Part shown: in pieces, positions 1-8,116 of the stretch
Layout of the letters: the number at the start of each line of letters is the position of its first letter
Position numbering within the stretch: the stretch's first letter is position 1
Source of the DNA: Profundibacter amoris
GTDB lineage: Bacteria; Pseudomonadota; Alphaproteobacteria; Rhodobacterales; Rhodobacteraceae
Direction: 5' to 3'
DNA length: 64,000 nt
Assembly (NCBI RefSeq): GCF_003544895.1
Contig: NZ_CP032125.1
Coordinates: 1,998,001 to 2,062,000 of the forward strand
Notes under the pieces: model-generated
The model's input: only the letters and a program-made list of their open reading frames with translations
The model's database searches: none
What the model was told of the DNA's origin: nothing
Position numbers and translations under genes: made by a program

Positions 1-3000
1 GGCGGCAGCGGTTTCATTGGTCTGCTTGACCGGCCCGAAACCACGAATGGACAGCGGCAGTTCGGCCAGTTCCATTGCAATATCAAGGGTTTGCGGCGTA
101 ACACTGGGCAGGATTTCCCCCATATCCACCTCGTATTGCGCAATCAACGCCCGCTCCATCTTGCGTTCCTTGGTGCGCCCGAACAGATCAAACGCCGTGC
201 CGCGCAGCCCCTTCAGGCGGGCCAGCAGGCGGTAAACCGGCATGATCCAGCCGCCGAATTCGCGTTTCTTGGGCCGTCCGTTGGCGTCCTTGCCCGACAG
301 GATCGGTGGCGCCAGATGGAAGCGCATGGTGAAATCGCCATCAAACTCGGCCTTGGCCTTGTCGCGCACATCCAGCATCAGGCGGGCAACCTCGTATTCG
401 TCCTTATAGGCCAACAATTTGTGATAACCCTTGGCCACGGCCTCTTTCAGCCGCGTATCCTGTGCCTGATCGACCAGCGCCAGATAGCGCGCTTTCAGCG
501 CCGCGTTCTGGTACTCCACCAGATAATCCGCGCGATACCTGATAATCTCCTCCAGCGACTTGGGCTTGTCCACCACCACCGGCGATATGGCCTTGGCCGC
601 GTCTTCGGGGAATTCCACCGCCCAGCGGCCAATTTCAAAGGCGCGTTTGTTGCCCTCGACCGCCGCCTTGTTCAATTCAATCGCCGCCATGATCGCGTCA
701 TAAGACAGCGGCAACAGCCCGCGCTGCCACGCCGCCCCGACGATCATCATGTTGGAAAAAATACTGTCGCCCAGCAGGGCCCGCGCCAGTTCCGAAGCAT
801 CGAATTGGGCCAGATTCCCCGCCAGACGCGCCTCTAGCTGCAGTTCAAGCCGGTCGAACGGCAGTTTGAATTCGGTGTCACGGGTGAAATCACCAGTGAT
901 AATCTGATGGCTGTTCACCACCGCCCCCGTGCGCCCTGTCTTCATCAAACCAATGGTTTTCGCCCCCGCCGTGGTGACCAGATCGCCGCCCAGAACCGCG
1001 TCGGCCTCGCCCAAAGCCACCCGAATGGCGCTGATGTCCTCGGGCGCGTTGGCCAGCCGCAAATGGATATGCACCGCCCCGCCCTTTTGCGCCAGACCGG
1101 CCATTTCCATCATGCCGGCCCCCTTGCTGTCGATATGCGCCGCCTGCGCAAGGATCGCACCGATGGTGACAACGCCGGTGCCGCCAACGCCGGTGATCAC
1201 CACGTTGTGGGTGCCGTCAATCGCGGGCACGGCCGGTTTTGGCAGGTCCGGCAGGTCGATCTGCGCGGTTGCCGCCTTTTTCGGGGTGGCGCCCTGCAGC
1301 GTCACAAAAGAGGGGCAAAAGCCGTTGATACAACTGAAATCCTTGTTGCAGGAGGACTGGTCAATCGCCCGCTTGCGCCCCAGTTCGGTTTCCACCGGCA
1401 CGATCGACACACAGTTGGATTGCACGCCGCAATCACCGCAGCCTTCACAGACATCGGGATTGATAAACACCCGTTTGTCCGGATCGGGAAACAGCCCGCG
1501 CTTGCGGCGGCGGCGCTTCTCGGCAGCGCAGGTCTGAATATAAAGAATGACAGACACGCCCTTGATTTTGCTGTATTTACGTTGAACTTCCATCAGCTCG
1601 GCACGCTCGTACCATTCCAGCCCGGCCGGAAACGCACCACGGTCGATATCCTCTTTTTCGTCATAGACAACGGCAATGTGTTTCACCCCCATCGCCTGAA
1701 CCTCGCGGGCAATGCGGGGTGCGTCCAGATCGCCCTCGTTCGCCTGACCACCAGTCATCGCCACCGCGTCGTTATACAGGATCTTGTAGGTCATCGTCGT
1801 GCCCGCCGCCACAGCCGCGCGGATCGCCATAATGCCGGAATGGTTGTAGGTGCCATCACCTAGGTTCTGGAACACATGACCGGTTTCAGAAAACAGCGAT
1901 TCCCCGACCCAGTTTGCCCCCTCGCCGCCCATCTGGGTAAAGCCGGTGGTGGAGCGGTCCATCCATTGCACCATATAGTGACAGCCGATCCCCGCATAGG
2001 CGCGGCTGCCTTCGGGCACTTTGGTCGAGGAATTATGCGGACAGCCCGAGCAGAAATAGGGCAAACGGGCCGCGATTTCCTCGGCATTGTCCGCTGTGCG
2101 GGCCTCGTCCAGCAGTTGCAGGCCGGCCTTGATCCGGTCGGTGCCGCGCCCCTCATTAATCAGAATGCCACCAATCCGTTCGGCAATCATGATCGGGTCC
2201 AGCGCCATGCGGGTCGGGAACAACTCATTGCCCCGATCATCCCGCCAGCCATAAACCCGTCGTCCGCGCCGGTCGTCAAAGATCGCTTCCTTGATCTGCA
2301 CTTCCAGCAGTTTGCGTTTTTCCTCGACCACCACGATCAGGTCCAGCCCCTCGGCCCAGTCGCGCAAACTGTCCATATCCAGCGGCCATGTCTGGCCGAT
2401 CTTGTAAGTGGTGATGCCCAACCGCGCGGCCTCGGCCCCGTCCATTCCCAGCAATTCCATCGCATGGACCAGATCCAGCCAGTTCTTGCCCGCCGCCACA
2501 AAGCCGATTTTCGCGCCCGGCTTTCCCCAGACACGTTTGTCAATTTTATTCGCCTTTGCAAAGGCTTCTGCCGCGACCCTCTTGTAGTCGATCATCCGCG
2601 CCTCTTGCAAAACCGGCGTGTCGATCAGGCGGATGTTCAGCCCCCCTTCGGGCATCTCGAATTTCGGCGTGACAAACTGCACCCTGTCAGGGCGGCCATC
2701 CACCACGCTGGTGACTTCAATGGTATCCTTCATCACCTTCAGGCCGGTCCAGACACCGGCAAAGCGGCTCAGCGCCCAGCCATACAGCCCGTAATCCAGA
2801 ATTTCCTGCACGCCGGCTGGCGATACAATCGGCATATAGGCATCCACCATCGCCCAGTCAGATTGGTGCAAGGTGGTTGAGCTTTCGCCGGTATGGTCAT
2901 CCCCCATCGCCATCAGCACCCCGCCATGCGGGCTGGTGCCGGCCATATTGGCATGACGCATCACATCGCCCGAGCGGTCCACGCCGGGGCCTTTGCCATA

Positions 3001-3336
3001 CCACAGCGAAAACACGCCGTCATATTTGCCCTCGCCGCGCAGCTCGGCCTGTTGCGTGCCCCAGATCGCGGTGGCCGCCAGATCCTCGTTCATGCCCGGC
3101 TGAAAAGTGATGTTAGAGGCCTCAAGCACCTTTTGCGCCCGCTGCATCTGCATATCCACCGCCCCCAGTGGCGATCCGCGATAACCGGTGCAATAGCCCG
3201 CCGTATTCAGCCCCGCCGCCGCGTCCCGCGCCTGTTGCATCAGCATCAGCCGCACCAGCGCCTGCGTGCCATTTAGCAGAACAGGCGATTTATCCAGATC
3301 GTAACGATCATTCAGACTGATGTTTTGAGCGGTCAT
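1..3336 (-). CDS. Indolepyruvate ferredoxin oxidoreductase, fused alpha/beta form (3' end outside window)
   Basis: The enzyme oxidatively decarboxylates aryl-pyruvates such as indolepyruvate to acyl-CoA and passes electrons to ferredoxin, in aromatic amino-acid breakdown in the cytoplasm. The 1112 codons visible read without interruption from an ATG preceded by AGGGGAG. The N-terminal half looks like the pyruvate/ferredoxin oxidoreductase TPP-binding part (motifs CSGCPHNSST and GEGANW). A single ferredoxin-like cluster motif C-x2-C-x2-C-x5-C (CEGCGDC) lies near residues 627-640, and the gamma domain follows (GVGGTGVVT). The last residues in the window (RGFGPVK) resemble the usual C-terminal end, so probably only a few tens of residues are missing. 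It is divergent from a LysR gene. Family assignment is firm; the exact substrate is inferred. Confidence 0.9.
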   Translation of the reverse strand, partial: MTAQNISLNDRYDLDKSPVLLNGTQALVRLMLMQQARDAAAGLNTAGYCTGYRGSPLGAVDMQMQRAQKVLEASNITFQPGMNEDLAATAIWGTQQAELRGEGKYDGVFSLWYGKGPGVDRSGDVMRHANMAGTSPHGGVLMAMGDDHTGESSTTLHQSDWAMVDAYMPIVSPAGVQEILDYGLYGWALSRFAGVWTGLKVMKDTIEVTSVVDGRPDRVQFVTPKFEMPEGGLNIRLIDTPVLQEARMIDYKRVAAEAFAKANKIDKRVWGKPGAKIGFVAAGKNWLDLVHAMELLGMDGAEAARLGITTYKIGQTWPLDMDSLRDWAEGLDLIVVVEEKRKLLEVQIKEAIFDDRRGRRVYGWRDDRGNELFPTRMALDPIMIAERIGGILINEGRGTDRIKAGLQLLDEARTADNAEEIAARLPYFCSGCPHNSSTKVPEGSRAYAGIGCHYMVQWMDRSTTGFTQMGGEGANWVGESLFSETGHVFQNLGDGTYNHSGIMAIRAAVAAGTTMTYKILYNDAVAMTGGQANEGDLDAPRIAREVQAMGVKHIAVVYDEKEDIDRGAFPAGLEWYERAELMEVQRKYSKIKGVSVILYIQTCAAEKRRRRKRGLFPDPDKRVFINPDVCEGCGDCGVQSNCVSIVPVETELGRKRAIDQSSCNKDFSCINGFCPSFVTLQGATPKKAATAQIDLPDLPKPAVPAIDGTHNVVITGVGGTGVVTIGAILAQAAHIDSKGAGMMEMAGLAQKGGAVHIHLRLANAPEDISAIRVALGEADAVLGGDLVTTAGAKTIGLMKTGRTGAVVNSHQIITGDFTRDTEFKLPFDRLELQLEARLAGNLAQFDASELARALLGDSIFSNMMIVGAAWQRGLLPLSYDAIMAAIELNKAAVEGNKRAFEIGRWAVEFPEDAAKAISPVVVDKPKSLEEIIRYRADYLVEYQNAALKARYLALVDQAQDTRLKEAVAKGYHKLLAYKDEYEVARLMLDVRDKAKAEFDGDFTMRFHLAPPILSGKDANGRPKKREFGGWIMPVYRLLARLKGLRGTAFDLFGRTKERKMERALIAQYEVDMGEILPSVTPQTLDIAMELAELPLSIRGFGPVKQTNETAAA

Positions 3337-3375
3337 CGTGCGGCTTCTCCCCTTAGACGCAGTATAGCACAACAA

Positions 3376-3396
3376 TAGGTCATAAACTTTGACCTA
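3376..3396. promoter_or_regulatory. Perfect dyad operator between the oxidoreductase and LysR genes
   Basis: TAGGTCA, seven bases, then TGACCTA form a perfect 7-bp inverted repeat. It contains the T-N11-A pattern typical of LysR-family binding sites. It lies about 40 bp upstream of the oxidoreductase start codon and 100 bp upstream of the divergent LysR start. This is the expected place for an operator that controls the enzyme gene and the regulator itself. The sequence is observed; the binding protein is inferred. Confidence 0.55.
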
Positions 3397-3495
3397 CCAA
3401 GCAAAAAATAGTGATGGTTTGCACTTTCCTTTCGTGATGGTTCAGTGGATAATTCTGTTTCAAAATCTGGCATTATCAGTAATAGTTGGGGCGTT

Positions 3496-4401
3496 ATGGA
3501 CTGGGACAAGCTAAGAATATTTCACGCGGTGGCCGATGCGGGCAGCCTGACCCATGCGGGCGAAGTCCTGCATTTGTCGCAATCGGCCGTCAGCCGACAA
3601 ATTCGCGCGCTTGAAGAAAGCCTGAATGCCACCCTGTTCCACCGCCATGCCCGCGGACTGATTCTGACTGAACAGGGCGAATTGCTGTTTGATGCGACCA
3701 GATCGATGGATCAACGGCTCGAGGCCGCAACCGCCCGCATCCGCGATAGTGCTGACGAGGTATTCGGCGAGTTGCGCGTCACCACCACCATGGGGTTCGG
3801 CCTGTTGTGGCTGGCCCCGCGCCTGTCGCAATTATACGAAAACTACCCCGACCTGCGCATTGACCTGATCCTGAAGGAACGCGTGCTGGACCTGCCCATG
3901 CGCGAGGCCGATGTCGCCATCCGCATGAAGGAGCCGTCACAGGCCGACCTGATCCGCAAACGGCTGATGAGCGTAAACATGCGCCTATACGCAACGCAGG
4001 ACTATCTGAACGAGTACGGCAATCCTGATACGCCCGAGGATCTGAAAGACCACCGGCTGATTTGCCAAAGCACCACCGCCACACAGGTCAGCGCCAGTGC
4101 AATATTCACCCAGCAACTGCTAACGTATAATGTGCGTTCCTTGCTGACGGTGAACAACTATTTCGGGGTGCTGCAAGGGTTGCTCAGCAACCTTGGAATC
4201 GGGGTGCTGCCCGACTATGTAACCGAAGACTTTCCAAATCTGGTGCGGGTTTTGCCCGAAATGGAGTCAAACGACATCCCTGTTTTCCTTGCCTACCCCG
4301 AGGAATTACGCCATTCCAAGCGCATCGCCGCCTTTCGCGATTTTGTTACCGAAGAGATCATTGCGCGGCGCAAACGGCTGCGCGCCGAAGCCGCTGATTG
4401 A
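3496..4401 (+). CDS. LysR-family transcriptional regulator
   Basis: This 301-aa protein has an N-terminal winged helix-turn-helix (residues about 1-62, with SLTHAGEVLHLSQSAVSRQI) and a LysR substrate-binding domain from about residue 90. The start at MDWDKLRIF is preferred because LysR proteins begin a few residues before the first helix; upstream in-frame ATGs would add 17 unlikely residues. It is divergent from the indolepyruvate oxidoreductase gene with a T-N11-A dyad in between, so control of that gene is likely but not shown. The effector is unknown. Confidence 0.9.
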   Translation: MDWDKLRIFHAVADAGSLTHAGEVLHLSQSAVSRQIRALEESLNATLFHRHARGLILTEQGELLFDATRSMDQRLEAATARIRDSADEVFGELRVTTTMGFGLLWLAPRLSQLYENYPDLRIDLILKERVLDLPMREADVAIRMKEPSQADLIRKRLMSVNMRLYATQDYLNEYGNPDTPEDLKDHRLICQSTTATQVSASAIFTQQLLTYNVRSLLTVNNYFGVLQGLLSNLGIGVLPDYVTEDFPNLVRVLPEMESNDIPVFLAYPEELRHSKRIAAFRDFVTEEIIARRKRLRAEAAD

Positions 4402-4428
4402 GCTATGCATGCAACGCATAGCGGGTTT
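4402..4428 (+). terminator. Weak hairpin terminator after the LysR gene
   Basis: GCTATGC and GCATAGC pair across a seven-base loop directly after the LysR stop codon and are followed by GGGTTTTC. The T tract is short, so termination may be partial. Confidence 0.4.
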
Positions 4429-4441
4429 TCTCCTATTTCTC

Positions 4442-4470
4442 TTGAAAGCAACAGCGACCGAACCTAAATA
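4442..4470 (+). promoter_or_regulatory. Sigma-70 type promoter for the small RNA candidate
   Basis: TTGAAA at 4442-4447 and TAAATA at 4465-4470 are separated by exactly 17 bases, close to the housekeeping consensus. The predicted start lies near 4477, where the first hairpin of the downstream RNA begins. No open reading frame follows. Confidence 0.55.
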
Positions 4471-4476
4471 CCCAAT

Positions 4477-4563
4477 ATGAAGACAGCAATCGAGGCAACT
4501 CTTGTTGGCTTCATACCTCCCTGTTGGACTTCGGCCGAGCTTTTTAAGCTCGGCCTTTTTTTT
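4477..4563 (+). ncRNA. Candidate small RNA, about 87 nt, with its own promoter and terminator
   Basis: The interval has no coding potential but is fully organised as a short transcript. A 17-spaced promoter ends just upstream. A 5' hairpin at 4477-4514 pairs ATGAAG/CTTCAT and CAGCAA/TTGTTG (one wobble), and its tip GAG-GCAA-CTC closes a GNRA-type loop. A short unpaired stretch contains ACCTCCC (4515-4521), which could pair with Shine-Dalgarno sequences. The RNA ends in a strong 10-bp terminator. I do not recognise a named family. The fold and signals are read from sequence; expression and function are inferred. Confidence 0.55.
4533..4563 (+). terminator. Strong rho-independent terminator of the small RNA
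   Basis: GGCCGAGCTT and AAGCTCGGCC form a perfect 10-bp stem with a three-base loop, followed by eight T residues. It could also back up termination of the LysR transcript. Confidence 0.85.
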
Positions 4564-4599
4564 GGCTAACCGCTTTTACTGTCTAGGGGGTGTTGAGAT

Positions 4600-4986
4600 T
4601 CACCGGGCATTTATGATTGCGGCCGCAATATAGATCATGGAAGAAAAGCTTTGGTCAGTCTTGTCTGATCTCATAGCTATCCGCTTGAATTCCTTCAGCT
4701 TCTGAAAGTAGTTCTCGACCAGATGCCGCCATTTATATTTCTCTTCATCATGGGACGCAGGATTCTTGCGACCTTTTCGGGCGGGAATGACGGGTTCGAT
4801 GCCACGTGAGGTTAACATTTCGCGCAGCCAATCTGCGTCATAAGCCTTGTCGCCGAGGAACGCTCCGCAACTGATCTCTTCCATAAGCCCTTTAACACCT
4901 GTCGTTTCGCCGCGTTGCCCTGGCATCACACTAAACCGCACGAGATTGCCGAGCCCGTCAACCAGGGCAAGAATTTTGGTGCTCAA
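4600..4986 (-). CDS. IS5-family transposase, C-terminal frame (orfB)
   Basis: The 128-aa frame carries the rest of the DDE catalytic domain: the second aspartate in GDKAYDAD and the glutamate in the VENYFQKLKEFKR motif typical of IS5 transposases. It is open upstream of its ATG as far as the AAAAGGGGG slip site, consistent with translation mainly as an OrfAB fusion. The gene ends just inside the left terminal repeat. All catalytic residues appear intact, so the element may be active. Confidence 0.85.
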   Translation of the reverse strand: MSTKILALVDGLGNLVRFSVMPGQRGETTGVKGLMEEISCGAFLGDKAYDADWLREMLTSRGIEPVIPARKGRKNPASHDEEKYKWRHLVENYFQKLKEFKRIAMRSDKTDQSFSSMIYIAAAIINAR

Positions 4987-5357
4987 CCCGCCCCGGGATT
5001 TCCCGATAGCCTGGCTTTGAGTCCCCCTTTTGCGCCCTGTCCGTGACGGTGGACTTTGACGATTGTTCCGTCAACCATGACGTATTCCATGTCCGGATCA
5101 CCCGATAACGCGTCGAAAATGCGTTTGAAAACATCGGCTTTGACCCAATCCCGAAACCGTTTGAAGACGGTGTTCCATTTGCCAAAATGGGGCGGAAGAT
5201 CCCGCCATGGGCAGTCCGTGCGCGCAATCCACAAAACCGCTTCGAGAAATAACCGGGCATCGCCGCCCGTGCGGCCCGGATCAGATTTCTTACCCAAACA
5301 ATGAGGCTCCATCAGCACCCACATCTGATCCGTGATGACAAAACGATCTGAAGACAT
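4983..5357 (-). CDS. IS5-family transposase, N-terminal frame (orfA)
   Basis: The 124-aa frame starts with MSSDRFVITDQMW and contains the DUF4096-type N-terminal region and the first catalytic aspartate (VMVDGT). It ends at a stop that overlaps orfB by four bases. The run AAAAGGGGG (minus strand, at 5023-5031) lies where a -1 shift joins this frame to orfB. Reading continues there as SQAIGKSRGGLSTK, the sequence expected in an intact IS5 transposase. The two parts together give about 250 aa, so this looks like programmed frameshifting rather than decay. Confidence 0.85.
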   Translation of the reverse strand: MSSDRFVITDQMWVLMEPHCLGKKSDPGRTGGDARLFLEAVLWIARTDCPWRDLPPHFGKWNTVFKRFRDWVKADVFKRIFDALSGDPDMEYVMVDGTIVKVHRHGQGAKGGLKARLSGNPGAG

Positions 5358-5537
5358 TCCTAACTCCCTTTTGGAAGCTTGAATCAGAAATCAAACCAAT
5401 TGGGAATCCTGAATCTCAACACCCCCTAAAAGGGCTAATAGGAAAACCGGCTTGATTATGGCATAATAACTAATGTGTTCGTGAACGTGTTTTTAAAACC
5501 GCGAAACGGCGTGCTGTAACCAGTAATTGAAAGGCCC

Positions 5538-6437
5538 ATGTATATGAGTTTCCATTTCCTCCCCCCCGCGACTATTGTACTGACCTGTAGCATTGCGCTT
5601 GTTCAGACAATTCCAACTATAACCTATGCCCAAACGTCCCCGGTTTTAGAGGCAAAGCATCGCGTCAATATTGCCGGACGGCAGCGCATGCTTTCCCAAC
5701 GAATGAGCAAAGCTGCCTGTTTTATCCATAGCGGCGTCAATGTAGATGCGCATATGGCAATGTTAAAAGACGCATTTGACTTGTTTTCAACCAGCCACAA
5801 AGTGCTTGTTTCAGGAAGCAACGACACAGGATTAAGGGCCGAAACATCACCGGCAATATTGGAAAAACTGGCGCTTGTTGATCAAAAATGGGCCAGTTTT
5901 GCCCCCTATGTTCAAGAGGTTCTATCCACATCCACGATAGACGGAGCACAAATTGCCAAAATGGATGCCGCAGGGCTTGCCTTGTTAAAAGATATGAACG
6001 GGGCGGTTAACACAATTGCCACCGAATACGGCACACTGCTTGAAGATCTGCCATTGATCCAATCCATCACAATCGATGTGGCCGGCCGGCAAAGAATGTT
6101 GTCGCAAAAAGCCGCAAAAGAATTCTGTTTAATCGCATCAGACATTGATGCCGAACAAAACAGTGGAAAACTTGCCGGTACCAGTCATCTGTTTTCTACC
6201 ACACTTGATGCACTGACAACAGGAATGACCGGTTTGGTTATTGCCCCGCCGAACGATGAAACCTCGGCCATGCTGGAGCAGGTAAAAGCAGAATGGCGGG
6301 TGCCTTCGGCCATTTTTGATCGGACACTTAACGTTGCCCAACCATGTTGCGGCCACAGGCAGGTGATTGCTGAACAAATGGAATTGGTGCTGGACTATAT
6401 GAATCAGGCTGTCGGGATGTATGAAACCGCGCAGTAG
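5538..6437 (+). CDS. Exported protein with two PilJ-N (type IV pili MCP-like) domains
   Basis: The 299-aa product starts with a hydrophobic export signal (cleavage probably after TYAQT). It then has two copies of a sensor-like helical domain, each opening with the hallmark AGRQRMLSQ (residues about 47-55 and 182-190), as in PilJ N-terminal and NarX-like nitrate-sensor modules. No signalling, HAMP or kinase domain follows, so this is a free periplasmic protein. The start at 5538 follows AAAGG; an ATG two codons later is equally possible. An IS element ends about 110 bp upstream. Its ligand and partner are unknown. Confidence 0.75.
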   Translation: MYMSFHFLPPATIVLTCSIALVQTIPTITYAQTSPVLEAKHRVNIAGRQRMLSQRMSKAACFIHSGVNVDAHMAMLKDAFDLFSTSHKVLVSGSNDTGLRAETSPAILEKLALVDQKWASFAPYVQEVLSTSTIDGAQIAKMDAAGLALLKDMNGAVNTIATEYGTLLEDLPLIQSITIDVAGRQRMLSQKAAKEFCLIASDIDAEQNSGKLAGTSHLFSTTLDALTTGMTGLVIAPPNDETSAMLEQVKAEWRVPSAIFDRTLNVAQPCCGHRQVIAEQMELVLDYMNQAVGMYETAQ

Positions 6438-6466
6438 ATGGCGAGGCTTGCAAAACAAGGCTGCGG

Positions 6467-7699
6467 TTACTTTTGCATTTGCCGCAGTAAAAAAATCTTG
6501 TCAGAGTTCGCATTGGTCAATGCGAGCGCCCGCTTATAGGATTGTTTCGCCTCACCACGCCGCCCCAAACGGCGCAGCATATCTGCCCGTGCTGCGTGAA
6601 AGGGTTGGTAGTTCTCCAACCTTTGGGCCAATGGTTTGAGCATCTCCAATGCCGGTTCCGCCCCTTCCGCATAAGAAACCGCCACTGCCAGATTAAGCCG
6701 CACAATATCACTGGGGGCGATCTGTTCCATAAGGCGATAAAGGGCGGCGATCTGCGGCCAATCGGTTTGCTCGGCGTTTGCGGCCTCGCAATGCAACGCG
6801 GTAATGGCGGCCTGCAACTGGTATGGCCCCACCTGCCCCCGCTTCATCGCCGCTTCCAGAATGGATTGGCCTTCCGCAATGCGCTTTTGATCCCACAGAT
6901 TGCGGTCCTGTTCATCCAGCGGCACATAGGCCCCGTCCCTATACCGCGCTTTACTACGGGAATGCGTCAACAGGATCAGCGCCAACAACCCCGCAACTTC
7001 GGGCGCATCGGGACATAGCTGCACCATCAGGCGCGCCAGAAAAATTGCCTCTTCGCACAGATCAATACGGATCCGAGTATCCCCGCTACTGGCGGCATAG
7101 CCTTCGTTGAAAACCAGATAGATCACCGACAAAACGGAATTGATCCGCTCTTCCAGTGCGTCGCCATCAGGTATTTTAAACGGTATCCCCGCCTTGCTGA
7201 TCTTGCTGCGCGCGCGGGCCAGCCGCTGGCCCATCGTCGCCGGTTTGTCCAGATAGGCGCGGGCGATTTCCTCGGTGGTCAACCCGCCAAGGGTGCGCAG
7301 GGTCAGGGCGACGCGGCTCTTTTCATCCAGCGCGGGGTGGCAACAGGTGAAAATCAGACGCAAGCGGTGATCGGGAATGTCATGGGTATCGGCGGGCGCG
7401 TCTGCCTCGGCCTGCTCCAGCACGGCGATTTGTGCGGATTTCTCTTTCAGATTTTTGGCCCGGCGGAACCGGTCCAGCGCCCTACGCCGCGCCACCTGCA
7501 ACAGCCAGCCACGGCGCGATTTCGGAATACCAACATCGGGCCATTTTTCCAAAGCGGCCTCGATCGCGTCCTGCAAACATTCCTCGGCCAATTCAAAATC
7601 GCCAATTGCGGCCGTCAGTGCCGCAATCAGCCGCCCCCTGTCCTGACGCAGAGTATAGTCAATTGCCGTATGCACGGCTTCGGGGGCGGCTTTGGTCAC
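6467..7699 (-). CDS. ECF42-type RNA polymerase sigma factor with C-terminal helical extension
   Basis: The 410-aa protein has sigma-70 region 2 (AEECLQDAIEAALEKWP, then SRRGWLLQVARRRALDRFRR) and region 4 (GLTTEEIARAYLDKP near residues 140-175). About 220 further helical, TPR-like residues follow. That extension marks the ECF42 group, which has no classical anti-sigma factor and is found beside DGPF (YCII-related) proteins. The upstream gene is exactly such a protein: its TGA is followed at once by this gene's GTG start, which implies translational coupling. Target genes are unknown. Confidence 0.88.
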   Translation of the reverse strand: MTKAAPEAVHTAIDYTLRQDRGRLIAALTAAIGDFELAEECLQDAIEAALEKWPDVGIPKSRRGWLLQVARRRALDRFRRAKNLKEKSAQIAVLEQAEADAPADTHDIPDHRLRLIFTCCHPALDEKSRVALTLRTLGGLTTEEIARAYLDKPATMGQRLARARSKISKAGIPFKIPDGDALEERINSVLSVIYLVFNEGYAASSGDTRIRIDLCEEAIFLARLMVQLCPDAPEVAGLLALILLTHSRSKARYRDGAYVPLDEQDRNLWDQKRIAEGQSILEAAMKRGQVGPYQLQAAITALHCEAANAEQTDWPQIAALYRLMEQIAPSDIVRLNLAVAVSYAEGAEPALEMLKPLAQRLENYQPFHAARADMLRRLGRRGEAKQSYKRALALTNANSDKIFLLRQMQK

Positions 7700-8056
7700 T
7701 CAGTCAACGTCATACGTCTGGATCGGGCGCACCTCGACCGTGCCGTATTCGGCGGTCGGGATCATCTTGGCGTATTTGATCGCATCATCCAGTGTGTCGC
7801 ATTCAAACAGGTAAAACCCGCCCAGTTGCTCCTTGGTTTCGGCAAAGGGCCCGTCCATCAGTTCGGTTTTGCCGTTGCGGATGCGGATGCTGGTGGCGGT
7901 TTCCACTGGTTGCAGGGCCTCGCCACCCAATAGCACACCGTCGCTGGCATAAGTCTGGCTGGCAGTCCCGTAATCGACCAATAGCTTGTCAAATTCCGGC
8001 GTACCCGGTTTCGGACCGGCATTGTCGTCTGCATAAATCAAAGCAAGATATTTCAT
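7700..8056 (-). CDS. DGPF (YCII-related) domain protein, partner of the ECF42 sigma factor
   Basis: The 118-aa single-domain protein carries the name-giving motif DGPFAETKEQLGG (residues about 69-81) in a small alpha/beta barrel-like YCII fold. Such proteins are the standard genomic partner of ECF42 sigma factors; whether they sense a signal or are targets is not settled. The ATG follows AAAGGAAA. The stop codon abuts the start of the sigma-factor gene, so the two form one operon. Confidence 0.88.
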   Translation of the reverse strand: MKYLALIYADDNAGPKPGTPEFDKLLVDYGTASQTYASDGVLLGGEALQPVETATSIRIRNGKTELMDGPFAETKEQLGGFYLFECDTLDDAIKYAKMIPTAEYGTVEVRPIQTYDVD

Positions 8057-8116
8057 AGCGTTTCCTTTACTATTAATGGTGGGAGTGTCCCCCCGTTGAA
8101 GTCAATTTGCAATCTT

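Larger units (their letters stand above)
4586..5426 (-). mobile_element. IS5-family insertion sequence (IS427-like), apparently complete
   Basis: The 841-bp element is bounded by perfect 17-bp inverted repeats, GGGGGTGTTGAGATTCA at 4586-4602 and its complement at 5410-5426. TA on both sides fits a TA target duplication in a C-TA-A site, as in IS5/IS427 relatives. It carries a two-frame DDE transposase on the minus strand. It inserted about 20 bp downstream of the small-RNA terminator and upstream of the secreted PilJ-N gene, and no neighbouring gene is broken. Confidence 0.9.

Noticed and set aside
91-1863. Long plus-strand frames at the left end
   Set aside because: They are complements of the indolepyruvate oxidoreductase gene and have no domain or ribosome-binding site.
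4600-5357. Transposase called as a pseudogene because of two frames
   Set aside because: The junction is a typical slip site and all catalytic residues and terminal repeats are intact, so programmed frameshifting is the better reading.
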